Assembly: GCA_046348835.1 (NCBI GenBank)
Contig: JAXMDM010000003.1
Location: 823,330 to 887,329, forward strand
Source: Defluviicoccus sp046348835
GTDB lineage: Bacteria > Pseudomonadota > Alphaproteobacteria > Rhodospirillales > Defluviicoccaceae
Direction: 5' to 3'
Length of the DNA stretch: 64,000 nt
Below are positions 37,586-48,930 of this stretch, piece by piece (position 1 is the stretch's first letter; each line of letters begins with the position of its first letter). Below the pieces are notes generated by a model, which ran no database searches, was not told where the DNA came from, and saw only the letters and a list, made by a program, of their open reading frames with translations. A program made the translations under genes and the position numbers.

Positions 37586-39520
37586 ATGAGGCTTGGACGG
37601 TACTGGCGTTGCCCCTCCCCGCAATCGATGCGGCCGCTGTCCCTGGTCGGCGTCGGTGTCTGCCTGCTGCTGACGGCGGGCCCGGCTTTCGCCGACAAGC
37701 AGGAAGACAGTGAGACGGCGACATTCTACCAGGCGGGACAGCCCGAGGACGTGCGGACCACGGCGCAGCGCGCTGCCGATTACGTCAACTCGCTGGGCGT
37801 GGTCTACACCGGTGGCGATCCGCAGCTGGTGATCGATCTCGGCGTTCGGCTGGTCCGCGGCGACGTCAGGCGTCAGGGCACGGAGATGTACCGCAACCTC
37901 TACGCCTCCACCAACGGACGCATCAAGACCGTGGCTCTCGTTCACCCGGTGGAGCAGTACAAGTGCGACAACGATCCGGCGCGCCGGGCCGTTCGCCTCA
38001 TCCCGCAGGAACAATGGGGCGCGTTCATCGATCGCAATATCCTCGCCGACGGAACCGAGTGGATCGCCGCCTTCGAGGGGCCGAACGAGTACAACGGCCA
38101 ATCGACTCGCTGCGGCGACCCCTCCAACGATCCGGCGGTGCGGACCCGGTACAACCCTGACTACGCCACCCAGATGCGCGACGTGCAGGAATTCATTTAT
38201 AATTACATAAAAAACGTCAAAGGGCTATCGCAGCCGGTCCTCGGTCCATCGGTATGGGCGAGAAGCAAGCCATTCTTCGAAGAAGCGACGAAGAAAATCG
38301 GCAACATCGACGCATGGACCGATTTCGCCACCTACCATTACTACTCATTTAACTCGTTCCCGGAGAATAAGATGAGTTGGTACCGGCCGACTCTGCTTAA
38401 TAATATGTATGGCGGCGTCGCTCGCAACAAACCGGGCTACATGACGGAAACGGGCAGTTGCCTTTCCGGCAGTAATGCCGAGGAGATCAAAGCGAAGTTT
38501 CTCACCCGCTACCAAGCTTACTTTTTCTCGTTCAACCCGAACAACAAGACATTCCAGTTTACCTTCTCGGGTGACGGCGACGATGGGTGCTGGAATTTGG
38601 TCGACGCCACCGGGCGGCCGCTGCCGGCCTGGTACGCCATGCGCAACGTCATCAGCATCCTCGACGACCCCGAGGGCGCGAGCCTGAGCCCCGGTTCCCT
38701 CAATTACACGCTGACCGGCGATACCAATGACATCAAGACGGTGCTGCTGCAGAAGAAGGACGGCACCTTCTACCTGCTCATCTGGAAGGCGTCGCGTCCC
38801 ACCGACGCCCGCGCCGCGGTCACCTTGAAGCTGCCTGCCGCGACCAACGTCGCCGTCTACGAGCCGGCCAACATCACCAATATCGCCACCGGCAACCAGC
38901 CGCTGCGGACCTATGCCGATACCCGCAGCGTGGCACTGCAGGTCCCGGACCACGTCATGATCGTCGCCATCGGCGGCGGCGCCGCGACCACCGCTGCTGC
39001 TGCTCCGGCGACGCCTCCAGTGGCGGCGGCGGCCACACCCCCGGCGGCGGCAGCGGTCGCGTCGTCCGCGGCCGGCACGCTGCGCATCGACGCCGGCTCC
39101 AGGAGCGCCGTCACCACGAGCGGCGAAACCTGGTCGGAGGATCGCGGCTTCATTGGCGGCGAAACCGCCAAGCGGCCGAAGGTCACCGTCGAAGGGACCA
39201 GCGACGAGGTGCTGTATCAGACCGTCCGCTACGGGATGAGCGGCTACCGGCTCAACGTCCCCAACGGCACCTACACGGTCAAGCTGTACTTCGCCGAGAT
39301 CCTGCCGGAGGTGAAGCGGGGGCAGCGGGTGTTTGACGTCAACGTCGGTGGCAAGACCCTCCGCGGCATCGACGTCATCCGCGACGCCGGTGGCCGCAAG
39401 ACGGCCCTGGTGAAGACGGTCGACGGTGTCACCGTCACCGACGGCACCCTCGCCATCGACTTCTCCGCCAGCGGCGAACAGCCGCCGATCATCAGCGCGA
39501 TCGAGGTGGTGCCGCAGTAG
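37586..39520 (+). CDS. secreted glycoside hydrolase with C-terminal malectin-like domain
   Basis: A 644-residue exported protein. A signal peptide (ending GPAFAD) is followed by a clan A-type TIM barrel. The general acid is probably in AAFEGPNEYNG and the nucleophile in GYMTETGSC, a GH5/GH39/GH30-like arrangement. Next come a beta-sandwich at about residues 375-460, an Ala/Pro/Thr linker, and a malectin/di-glucose-binding domain (IDAGS...DRGFIGGETAK...YRLNVPNGTYTVKLYFAEI). The likely role is cleavage of an exopolysaccharide. The ATG at 37586 has GGAGG nine bases upstream. Bases about 38190-38560 are markedly AT-richer than the rest, hinting at a mosaic origin. Confidence 0.82.
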   Translation: MRLGRYWRCPSPQSMRPLSLVGVGVCLLLTAGPAFADKQEDSETATFYQAGQPEDVRTTAQRAADYVNSLGVVYTGGDPQLVIDLGVRLVRGDVRRQGTEMYRNLYASTNGRIKTVALVHPVEQYKCDNDPARRAVRLIPQEQWGAFIDRNILADGTEWIAAFEGPNEYNGQSTRCGDPSNDPAVRTRYNPDYATQMRDVQEFIYNYIKNVKGLSQPVLGPSVWARSKPFFEEATKKIGNIDAWTDFATYHYYSFNSFPENKMSWYRPTLLNNMYGGVARNKPGYMTETGSCLSGSNAEEIKAKFLTRYQAYFFSFNPNNKTFQFTFSGDGDDGCWNLVDATGRPLPAWYAMRNVISILDDPEGASLSPGSLNYTLTGDTNDIKTVLLQKKDGTFYLLIWKASRPTDARAAVTLKLPAATNVAVYEPANITNIATGNQPLRTYADTRSVALQVPDHVMIVAIGGGAATTAAAAPATPPVAAAATPPAAAAVASSAAGTLRIDAGSRSAVTTSGETWSEDRGFIGGETAKRPKVTVEGTSDEVLYQTVRYGMSGYRLNVPNGTYTVKLYFAEILPEVKRGQRVFDVNVGGKTLRGIDVIRDAGGRKTALVKTVDGVTVTDGTLAIDFSASGEQPPIISAIEVVPQ

Positions 39521-39948
39521 CCGCAGACGGCGACACCGCGGAGGGGGGCGGCCCAGACCTCGGCCGCCCCGTTCCCACCGCCCGTTCCAACCGGCCCGCC
39601 CGCACCGCGTCGACAACGCCCGAAGGGGCGGTTTACATCGTGCCCGGGCGGCCTATGGCCCCGGCCTATCCCGCCATGGCCGTCGCCCCCGCCGTCGCCT
39701 ACCGCCGTCGCAGCGATCATTCGCCCCGGCGTCCCCGGTCGATGCGCGACCTCCGCGCCCGGAAGCCGGGACCGGGTCCGGCTGAGCCCCGCCGATAACC
39801 GTTCGGTAACCGCTCGCGGTGCACAAAGAAGGCGCGCCGGCACGATTTAGCCGGGTGGGTGTGGCTCCCCGGCATCACTCCGGCTGCATCCAGGGGCGAT
39901 CGGAGGTTCCGTCTTGTCTCAACCGAAGATAGCGGGCTAGCGTTTGGC
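39521..39948. other. 428-base intergenic region
   Basis: Between the glycosidase and the lytic transglycosylase. It holds the hairpin at 39545-39570 close to the upstream stop codon. The rest is GC-rich and repetitive in CGCC/CCGG without a protein-like frame, and should include the transglycosylase promoter. Confidence 0.4.
39545..39570 (+). terminator. hairpin after the glycosidase gene
   Basis: GGGGCGGCC pairs perfectly with GGCCGCCCC (9 bp) around an 8-base loop, 24 bases after the stop codon. There is no U-tract, so it may be an RNA-stabilising or Rho-assisted end. Confidence 0.5.
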
Positions 39949-40923
39949 ATGCGACTAGCAGATGCGGCTCGCTCGCAACTGGCCAGGGGACTGGTCGCCG
40001 TTTCGCTCCTTGCCGTCGCGCTGGCGGCGCGGCCGGCGACGGCGTTGCCGTCCCCCTTCGCCGACCCCGGTCGGCTGTGCGCCGATGCCATCGCCCGTCA
40101 GGAACGGACCGGGGTCACCCCGAAACATCTGCTCACCGCCATCGCCCTCAACGAATCCGGGCGCAAGGATCCGGTCACCGGCGCCCGGGTGGCGTGGCCG
40201 TGGGCGGTGATGGCGGAAGGCCGGGGCCGCTATTTGCCGACCAAGGCGGCGGCCATCGCCGAGGTGCGGGACCTGCAGGCCAACGGCGTCCGCAACATCG
40301 ACGTCGGTTGCATGCAGATCAACCTTTACTATCACCCCGACGCCTTCGACTCGCTGGAGGACGCGTTCGATCCGGCGACCAACGTCGCCTACGCGGCGGG
40401 GTATCTGCGCGACCTGTTTCAGGAACAGGGTTCGTGGCAGGAGGCGGCCGGCCGCTACCACTCGGCCACCCCCGAGCACAAGATTCCCTATCAAAATCGA
40501 GTGGTGGCGATGTGGGACCGGTTCCGTGACGGCCTCATGGGCGAGGCCGAACTGGCCGCCCTGCCGCCGCCGCCGCCACCGCCGCCGGCGGGAGCCCGGT
40601 CCCCCATCCTCGCCGGCCGCGGCGATCCCACCATCGACCGGTTCGTCCGCCAGCTGCAGATGCCGATGGTGCGGCGCGGCACCGCCGCCCCGGTGGCGGC
40701 GCCGGTGGATCAGCCGGGCCTGGTCAGGGTGACGCCGCCGCCATCCAGCGCCTCGTTTGGGGCCCGCAATTCCGCCGGGGAGGAGGAGTTCGCCGCCCGC
40801 CGCGCCCAGTACCTGCAGGCGTGGCGCCAGGCCCGCAACGGCGGCGGCGGGGCCGGCGGCGGTGGTCCGGTCACCGTCGTCCGCGGCACCGCCGAGCAGG
40901 TCTACTCCTTCGACATCCGCTGA
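39949..40923 (+). CDS. exported lytic transglycosylase (SLT-like)
   Basis: A 324-residue protein with a signal peptide (LLAVALAARPATA) and an SLT/transglycosylase domain at about residues 45-185. The catalytic glutamate is in AIALNESGR, and GCMQINLYYHPDAF and AGYLRDLF-EQGSWQEAAGRYHS are conserved around it. It would cleave peptidoglycan glycan strands to form anhydromuropeptides. The rest is a Pro-rich linker and an Ala/Arg tail of unknown role. The ATG at 39949 gives the signal peptide directly but has no strong ribosome-binding site; a GTG at 39859 is the alternative. Confidence 0.85.
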   Translation: MRLADAARSQLARGLVAVSLLAVALAARPATALPSPFADPGRLCADAIARQERTGVTPKHLLTAIALNESGRKDPVTGARVAWPWAVMAEGRGRYLPTKAAAIAEVRDLQANGVRNIDVGCMQINLYYHPDAFDSLEDAFDPATNVAYAAGYLRDLFQEQGSWQEAAGRYHSATPEHKIPYQNRVVAMWDRFRDGLMGEAELAALPPPPPPPPAGARSPILAGRGDPTIDRFVRQLQMPMVRRGTAAPVAAPVDQPGLVRVTPPPSSASFGARNSAGEEEFAARRAQYLQAWRQARNGGGGAGGGGPVTVVRGTAEQVYSFDIR

Positions 40924-41036
40924 TCCTGCGACCGCGTCCGGCTTGAGCGCCGCCGCCGGATCGCTATGCTGACCGGCCGGCGCCTCACCGCTTTGAGTCT
41001 GCGCCAGCCGCAACAGGGCAGGGAGCAGCACCGGAG

Positions 41037-41789
41037 ATGGAGATTTGGCAGTGTCCGGCGGTCGTCACCGGCGCCGCGTCGGGCCTCGGCGCCGAGACCG
41101 CCCGCAGTCTCGTCGAAGCGGGCGCCCATGTGGCGATGATCGACATCGATGCCGGGGCCCTGCAAAAGATGGCATCGCGCTTCGGTGCGCTGGGCATCGC
41201 CTGCGACGTCTCCGACGCCGAGGCGATGGAGGCGGCCCTGGCCCGCGCCCGCGAGGCCCATGGTCCGGCCCGCGTCGTCGTTCATTGCGTCGGCCATGCG
41301 CACCCGCAGCGCATCGTCGGTGACGATGGGCCGATGCCGCTGGAGGACTTCCGCCGGCTGGTGGAAGTCAACCTGATGAGTACGTTCAACGTCATGCGGC
41401 TGGCGGCGTACGAAATGACCCGGCTGCCGACCATGCGCGACGGCGAGCGCGGCATCATCATCTTCACCGCGTCGGTCTCCGCCTACGAGGGCCAGAGCGG
41501 CGAGGCCGCCTATGCGGCGTCGAAGGGCGGCGTCGTCAGCATGATCCTGCCGGCGGCGCGGGAGCTCGGCGCGTTCGGCATCCGCGTCGTCGGCATCGCC
41601 CCCGGCCTGTTCTCCACCCCAACCCTGTTCCAGATGGAGCGCGATCTGAGCGCCCGCCTGGCCGCCACCATCCCGTTCCCCGGCCGCTTCGGCGATCCGG
41701 CGGAGTTCGCCATGCTGGTCGGCCACGTGATTCAGAACGTCATGATCAACGGGACCGTGCTGCGCCTGGACGGCGGCTATCACCGCTGA
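41037..41789 (+). CDS. short-chain dehydrogenase/reductase
   Basis: A 250-residue classical SDR. The NAD(P)-binding motif TGAASGLG is at residues 11-18, acidic residues DID near 36-38 favour NAD, and the catalytic pair is Tyr159 and Lys163 (YAASK) with a serine at about 146-148. LDGGYHR at the C-terminus is typical. Overall it resembles 3-hydroxyacyl-CoA dehydrogenase type II (HSD10-like) or other beta-oxidation SDRs, so a hydroxyacyl substrate is a fair guess. It lies 42 bases before the PEP synthase regulator and may share its transcript. Confidence 0.85.
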   Translation: MEIWQCPAVVTGAASGLGAETARSLVEAGAHVAMIDIDAGALQKMASRFGALGIACDVSDAEAMEAALARAREAHGPARVVVHCVGHAHPQRIVGDDGPMPLEDFRRLVEVNLMSTFNVMRLAAYEMTRLPTMRDGERGIIIFTASVSAYEGQSGEAAYAASKGGVVSMILPAARELGAFGIRVVGIAPGLFSTPTLFQMERDLSARLAATIPFPGRFGDPAEFAMLVGHVIQNVMINGTVLRLDGGYHR

Positions 41790-41831
41790 CGGGCAAGGCC
41801 TTGGCAAAGGGGCGGGGGCAAGGGGCGGCGG

Positions 41832-42713
41832 ATGAACGAAACAGAAAAGCGAACCATCGTCCTCTACCTGGTCTCCCATGCCTCGGGCGAACTGGTGGAG
41901 ATGTTGGCCCGCAATGCCGTCGCCCAGTTCGACGGGATCGAGGTGGACCGGCGGCTGTGGAAGATGGTGCGCAACCTCGGACAGATCCCCGACATCCTCG
42001 CCACCATCGGCGAGCGCCGCGGTTTCGTCGTCCACAGCATCTCCGATGAGGCCCCCCGCAAGGCGCTGGAGGAGGGCTGCTACGCCCTCCGGGTGCCCTG
42101 CCTGTTCGCCCTCGAGCCACTGGTGGGAATGCTGGCCGGCCACTACGACCTGCCCGTTCACTTCCGCGGCAGCGCCCGCGATGTCATGGACGACGACTAT
42201 TTCCGCCGGGTCGAGGCGATGAAGTACACCCTCGCCCACGACGACGGCGTCGCCGCCGATTACCTGGACGAGGCGGACGTCATCCTGATCGGGGTGTCGC
42301 GGGCGACCAAGACTCCCACCTGCATGTACTTGGCGTCGCGCGGCATCAAGGCGGCCAACGTCCCGCTGGTGCCGGGGGTGCCGTTGCCGAGCGGCGTCTT
42401 CGGGGCGAAGCAGCCGCTCATCATCGGCCTGACCATCAATCCCGAGCATCTGGCCAAGGTGCGCGAGGGGCGGCTGAAGCGGTTGCACGAGGACGACGCC
42501 ACCGACTATGCGGAACTCGACGCGGTGATGGAGGAGGTGCGGGAAGCGCGCCGCCTCTATTCCCGTCACGGCTGGCGGGTCATCGACGTCACCCATCGTT
42601 CGATCGAACAGACCGCCGCCTACATCATCCACCTCCTAGAGAAACATCGCGGCCAAGCCGCCAACACCCCCGATCCGCAGCTCCCACCGCCGGACAAGGC
42701 CGACGGGGGGTGA
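41832..42713 (+). CDS. ppsR: PEP synthase / pyruvate, phosphate dikinase regulatory protein (DUF299)
   Basis: A 293-residue bifunctional regulator that, in this family, uses ADP to phosphorylate and inactivate PEP synthase or PPDK, and Pi to reactivate it. It has the fold-specific N-terminus YLVSHASGELVEMLARN, and the P-loop-like VILIGVSRATKTPTCMYLASRG with NVPLVPG downstream. In the usual GVSRTSKTPTS motif, Thr is replaced by Ala after Arg. The Pro/Asp/Lys tail after residue 270 is not conserved. Whether the target is PpsA or PPDK cannot be told here since neither gene is in the window. Confidence 0.92.
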   Translation: MNETEKRTIVLYLVSHASGELVEMLARNAVAQFDGIEVDRRLWKMVRNLGQIPDILATIGERRGFVVHSISDEAPRKALEEGCYALRVPCLFALEPLVGMLAGHYDLPVHFRGSARDVMDDDYFRRVEAMKYTLAHDDGVAADYLDEADVILIGVSRATKTPTCMYLASRGIKAANVPLVPGVPLPSGVFGAKQPLIIGLTINPEHLAKVREGRLKRLHEDDATDYAELDAVMEEVREARRLYSRHGWRVIDVTHRSIEQTAAYIIHLLEKHRGQAANTPDPQLPPPDKADGG

Positions 42714-42753
42714 GAGAGAATCTTGAGCCTGCCGGGGTGCTGAACTCCCGTTT

Positions 42754-43098
42754 TTAAGGTGCGGGCAACCCGAGATTGAGGGCAAGGGCGCGCGTGGCCG
42801 CTGCCGCATCGGCAGGGGCGAGGCGACCCAGCGTGCGGAGGATGAGCGATATCTCGAGGGTGAACAGCTTGAGGCGAATGACGCATGGCGCCCGCAGCCC
42901 CGCCGCGCCCGATTGAGTGATCTCGACGTTACTCGGCCAATGAGAGCGAGTGGCTGCGGTAATCATGCAGAGGATCAGGTGACGGTGCTGGCGGCAGAAC
43001 TGTTCGGTCGAGACGACGAGAGCCGGCCGCCGCTTGCTCAGCGGGTGGTCGGTAAAAGGAAAGGGGACAACGACGATATCGAAGCGGTCATAGATCAT
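42754..43098 (-). CDS. MazF/PemK-type toxin
   Basis: A 114-residue protein with the PemK/MazF endoribonuclease pattern: YDRFDIVVVPFPFTDHPLSKRRPALVVS at the N-terminus, a central HLILCMITAA strand, and IRLKLFTLEISLILRTLGRL. Such toxins cut mRNA. It overlaps the antitoxin gene by 11 bases on the same strand, so it is coupled to it. The family is common but not all copies are active. Confidence 0.85.
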   Translation of the reverse strand: MIYDRFDIVVVPFPFTDHPLSKRRPALVVSTEQFCRQHRHLILCMITAATRSHWPSNVEITQSGAAGLRAPCVIRLKLFTLEISLILRTLGRLAPADAAAATRALALNLGLPAP

Positions 43099-43312
43099 CC
43101 CAGGCGCGCTCGTCTTCCTCGCTGTTCCATTCCGCCAGCGTCTGCTCGATGCTCTGCAGATAGTCCTTATCGTGAACTGCTACCTTATGGACGACGGCAA
43201 CGTCGCCCTGGATGGCGAACGACACGAAATCCCCAGCCTTTATGCCGAGGTGCTCCCGCACGCTCCTCGGTAGGGTCAGCTGCCCTTTCGACGTAACCTT
43301 TGCGATGTCCAT
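43088..43312 (-). CDS. AbrB/MazE-type antitoxin
   Basis: A 74-residue protein. Residues 1-45 are a SpoVT-AbrB swapped-hairpin DNA-binding domain (IAKVTSKGQLTLPRSVREHLGIKAGD), and the acidic tail (LAEWNSEEDERAWDDL) would block the toxin. It precedes and overlaps the MazF/PemK-type toxin gene, the classic order. Autoregulation is likely; the 177 bases upstream are shared with the serC leader on the opposite strand. Confidence 0.88.
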   Translation of the reverse strand: MDIAKVTSKGQLTLPRSVREHLGIKAGDFVSFAIQGDVAVVHKVAVHDKDYLQSIEQTLAEWNSEEDERAWDDL

Positions 43313-43433
43313 GGGTGCTTCTCTATGTGCGGCTGCATGGCAGACGTAAGGAATCCTTACATGCGCGTCAAGCGTAGCCGAGCGTTGCGTTGCTCGATTG
43401 ACCGCGGCTGCCGGCGGCGCCTATAAGCACGGC

Positions 43434-43489
43434 GGGCCACGGCCTCCCAACGGGCCGCGACCCATCTGTAAGGATGGGAGATAACCTGC
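43434..43489 (+). promoter_or_regulatory. structured leader of serC-serA
   Basis: Two hairpins lie directly before the serC start. The first (43434-43463) has GGGCC-CGGCC arms with two mismatches. The second (43461-43478) is CCCATC/GATGGG around TGTAAG. They share bases 43461-43463, so they compete. The second adjoins the ribosome-binding site GGGAG. This fits the position of the alphaproteobacterial serC leader motif; I could not check it against the Rfam model. Confidence 0.5.
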
Positions 43490-44662
43490 ATGAGCATTCC
43501 GCCCCGGCCGGGCGTCACGCCGGCCAACCCCTGCTTTTCCTCTGGTCCCTGCGCCAAGCGCCCCGGCTGGTCGGCCGATGCGCTGGCGAACGCGCTGGTC
43601 GGCCGCTCGCACCGCTCGAAGCCGGGCAAGGCCAGGCTGGCCGAGGTGATCGACCGCTCCCGGGCGCTGTTGGGGCTGCCCGCCGACTACCGGCTCGCCG
43701 TCGTTCCCGCATCCGACACCGGCGCCATCGAGATGGCGATGTGGTCGCTCCTGGGTGCCCGCGGCGTCGACGTGGTGGCGTTCGAGAGCTTCGGCTCGCA
43801 GTGGGTCACCGACGTCACCAAGCAGCTTAAGCTGAAGGACGTGCGCGTTCTCGACGCCGATTACGGCGCGCTGCCCGATCTGGCGGCGGTGGATCCGGCC
43901 CGCGACGTGGTCTTCACCTGGAACGGCACCACCTCCGGCGTCGTCATCCCCGACGCGGACTGGATCGCCGCCGACCGCGAGGGGCTGACCCTGTGCGACG
44001 CCACCTCCGCCGTCTTCGCCTATCCCTTGCCCTGGGACAAGCTGGATGTGGTTACCTACTCCTGGCAGAAGGTGATGGGCGGCGAGGCCCAGCACGGCAT
44101 GCTGGTCCTGTCGCCGCGCGCCGTCGCCCGGCTGGAGAGCCACACCCCGCCGTGGCCGCTGCCGAAGCTGTTCCGGATGACCAAGGGCGGCAAGCTGACC
44201 GAGGGCCTGTTCGCCGGCGAGACCATCAACACCCCCTCCATGCTGGCGGTCGAGGACGCCCTCGACGGGCTGAAGTGGGCGGAAAGCATCGGCGGCGCCA
44301 AGGCGCTGATCGCCCGCTCGACCGCCAACCTCGAAGCGATCGAGGCGTGGGTGGCGGCGACGCCGTGGGTCGATTTCCTCGCCACGGACAGGCGGTTCCG
44401 CTCGCGCACGTCGGTCTGCCTCGCCATCGTCGATCCCTGGTTCACCGGTCTTGCCGAGGCCGACCGCGCTGCCGTCGCCAAGCAACTGGTCCAGCTCGTC
44501 GACAAGGCGGGCGCCGGGTACGACCTGGGGTCCTACCGCGACGCGCCCCCGGGGCTGCGCCTGTGGGCGGGTGCCACCGTCGAGACCGCCGATCTGCAAG
44601 CCCTGTTTCCCTGGCTCGACTGGGCCTGGGCGACGCTCAAGGCCGAACGCCAAGCCGCCTGA
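43490..44662 (+). CDS. serC: phosphoserine aminotransferase
   Basis: PLP-dependent enzyme converting 3-phosphohydroxypyruvate and glutamate to phosphoserine, the second step of serine synthesis. The 390-residue protein has N-terminal NPCFSSGPCAKRP, the PLP region with catalytic lysine in SWQKVMGGE, and FAGETINTPSMLAVED. It is of the alphaproteobacterial class whose length is about 390. serA follows after 13 bases, giving a serine operon. GGGAG nine bases before the ATG lies next to the leader hairpin, which may control translation. Confidence 0.95.
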   Translation: MSIPPRPGVTPANPCFSSGPCAKRPGWSADALANALVGRSHRSKPGKARLAEVIDRSRALLGLPADYRLAVVPASDTGAIEMAMWSLLGARGVDVVAFESFGSQWVTDVTKQLKLKDVRVLDADYGALPDLAAVDPARDVVFTWNGTTSGVVIPDADWIAADREGLTLCDATSAVFAYPLPWDKLDVVTYSWQKVMGGEAQHGMLVLSPRAVARLESHTPPWPLPKLFRMTKGGKLTEGLFAGETINTPSMLAVEDALDGLKWAESIGGAKALIARSTANLEAIEAWVAATPWVDFLATDRRFRSRTSVCLAIVDPWFTGLAEADRAAVAKQLVQLVDKAGAGYDLGSYRDAPPGLRLWAGATVETADLQALFPWLDWAWATLKAERQAA

Positions 44663-44675
44663 AGGACTTCCTCCC

Positions 44676-46253
44676 ATGCCATCCGTTCTCATTTCCGACA
44701 GCCTCAGCGCGCAGGCGGTCGATATCTTCCGCGCCCGCGGCGTCGACGTCGACGTCAAGACCGGGCTGAAGCCCGACGAGTTGAAGGCGATCATCGGCCA
44801 CTACGACGGCCTCGCCATCCGCTCGGCGACCAAGGTCACCAAGGACATCATCGCCGCCGCGACCCAGCTGAAGGTGATCGGCCGCGCCGGCATCGGCGTC
44901 GACAACGTGGACGTGCCGGCGGCGACCGCCCGTGGCATCGTCGTCATGAACACGCCCTTCGGCAACTCCATCACCACCGCCGAGCACGCCATCTCGATGA
45001 TGATGGCGCTCGCCCGCCAGATCCCCCAGGCCAACGCCTCGACCCACGCCGGCAAGTGGGAGAAGTCCAAGTTCATGGGGGTGGAACTGGCCGGCAAGAC
45101 GCTGGGCATCATCGGCTGCGGCAACATCGGCTCGATCGTCGCCGACCGCGCCCGCGGCCTGAAGATGAAGGTGATCGCCTACGACCCCTACCTGTCGCCG
45201 CAGCGGGCCGACGACCTCGGCATCGAGAAGGTCGACCTGGACACGCTCTACCGCCGCGCCGACGTCGTCAGCCTGCACGCGCCGACGACGGATGCCACCC
45301 GCGGCATGATCAACGCCGAAAGCCTCGCCAAGATGAAGCCGGGGGTGCGCCTGATCAACTGCGCCCGCGGTGCCCTGGTCGTCGAGGCCGACCTCAAGCA
45401 GGCGCTCGATTCCGGACACGTGGCCGGCGCCGCCCTCGACGTGTTCGCGGTCGAGCCGGCGAAGGACTCGGCGCTGTTCGGCATGGCCCAGGTGGTGGCG
45501 ACGCCGCATCTGGGCGCGTCCACCACCGAGGCGCAGGAGAAGGTGGCGCTGCAGGTGGCCGAGCAGATGGCCGACTTCCTCCTCACCGGCGCCGTCGTCA
45601 ACGCACTCAACATGCCGTCGGTCAGCGCCGAGGAGATGCCGAAGCTGAAGCCCTATATGGGCCTCGCCCGGCAGATCGGCCGCTTCATGGGCCAGATCAT
45701 CAAGAGCGCGGTGAAGTCGGTGACCATCGAGTACGAGGGCCAGGCGGCACAGCTCAACACCAAGCCGCTGACAGCGCTCGTCCTTGAAGGGCTGCTGTCG
45801 TCGCAGCTCGAGTCCGTGAACATGGTCAATGCGCCCTCGGTGGCGAAGGAACGCGGCATCGTCGTCAGCGAGGTCAAGCACGAGCGCCGCGGCGTCCTGC
45901 AGACCCAGATGCGGCTGACCGTGCTCACCGAAGGGCAGTCGCGGACCATCGCCGGCACCATCTTCAACGGCGACCAGCCGCGGATCATCGAGATCACCGA
46001 CATCCCCATGGACGCGCGCCTCGGCCCCAACATGCTGTTCGTCTCCAACAACGACAAGCCGGGGCTGATCGGCGGGCTGGGATCCATCCTCGGCAACGCC
46101 GGCATCAACATCGCCACCTTCAATCTCGGCCGCGATCACCCCGGCGGCAACGCCATCGCCCTGATCGAGGTGGACGAGGCGCCGCCGGAGCCGGTGCTGG
46201 AGCAGATCAAGCACCTCCCCAACGTCGTCCGCGTCTGCTCGCTGCAGTTCTGA
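44676..46253 (+). CDS. serA: D-3-phosphoglycerate dehydrogenase
   Basis: Oxidises 3-phosphoglycerate to phosphohydroxypyruvate, the first step of serine synthesis. The 525-residue long form has the substrate domain, the NAD-binding motif GIIGCGNIGS at about 145, catalytic Arg in NCARGALV, Glu and His in VATPHLGAST, an intervening ASB domain (about 315-450), and a C-terminal ACT domain (NMLFVSNNDKPGLIGGLGSILG) that in related enzymes binds serine. The ATG at 44676 follows GAAGGAC. It is coexpressed with serC from the leader upstream. Confidence 0.96.
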   Translation: MPSVLISDSLSAQAVDIFRARGVDVDVKTGLKPDELKAIIGHYDGLAIRSATKVTKDIIAAATQLKVIGRAGIGVDNVDVPAATARGIVVMNTPFGNSITTAEHAISMMMALARQIPQANASTHAGKWEKSKFMGVELAGKTLGIIGCGNIGSIVADRARGLKMKVIAYDPYLSPQRADDLGIEKVDLDTLYRRADVVSLHAPTTDATRGMINAESLAKMKPGVRLINCARGALVVEADLKQALDSGHVAGAALDVFAVEPAKDSALFGMAQVVATPHLGASTTEAQEKVALQVAEQMADFLLTGAVVNALNMPSVSAEEMPKLKPYMGLARQIGRFMGQIIKSAVKSVTIEYEGQAAQLNTKPLTALVLEGLLSSQLESVNMVNAPSVAKERGIVVSEVKHERRGVLQTQMRLTVLTEGQSRTIAGTIFNGDQPRIIEITDIPMDARLGPNMLFVSNNDKPGLIGGLGSILGNAGINIATFNLGRDHPGGNAIALIEVDEAPPEPVLEQIKHLPNVVRVCSLQF

Positions 46254-46368
46254 CCGGGATTGGCGTGGGTGGCTTCTGGCGGCGTTGGCGTGCCCGGCGC
46301 GCGTCTGCTATGACCCACCGCGATCACACCATCCTTTGGTGCCGTCACCCACGCCACAGCCCTGGCCA

Positions 46369-48606
<2,238 letters not shown>

Positions 48607-48610
48607 AGCG

Positions 48611-48844
48611 ATGGCGATGGATGCGGCCGATATCGCGGCGATGATCAAGGCGGCGATTCCCGATGCCGAAGTCACCATCGAGGATCTGCGCGGCGACGGC
48701 GATCATTATGCCGCCCTGGTGGTATCGAGCGCCTTCCGCGGCAAGTCGCGGGTCCAGCAGCATCAGATGGTGTATCAGGCGTTGCAGGGGCGGATGGGCG
48801 GCCAGTTGCACGCCCTCGCCCTGCAGACATCCGTCCCCGGCTAG
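48611..48844 (+). CDS. bolA: BolA/IbaG family protein
   Basis: A 77-residue BolA-fold protein. MIKAAIPDAEVTIEDLRGDGDHYAALVVSSAFRGKSRVQQHQMVYQAL contains the conserved DGDHY and the histidine in RVQQHQMVY that can coordinate a 2Fe-2S cluster with a monothiol glutaredoxin. The partner glutaredoxin gene follows after 86 bases. An ATG two codons later is an alternative start. It begins four bases after the purL stop, so it is in the purL operon. Confidence 0.92.
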   Translation: MAMDAADIAAMIKAAIPDAEVTIEDLRGDGDHYAALVVSSAFRGKSRVQQHQMVYQALQGRMGGQLHALALQTSVPG

Positions 48845-48930
48845 ACATTGCTGCGCGTATCTCCCGGCGGCCGCCCGCCCGCACGACTGAGCGCCTCACG
48901 GCCAACAAGACGCAAGGAAGGATTGCCCGC

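Noticed and set aside
37386..37589. 67-codon open frame upstream of the secreted glycosidase
   Set aside because: No ribosome-binding site, no hydrophobic or domain pattern, and it overlaps the real start.
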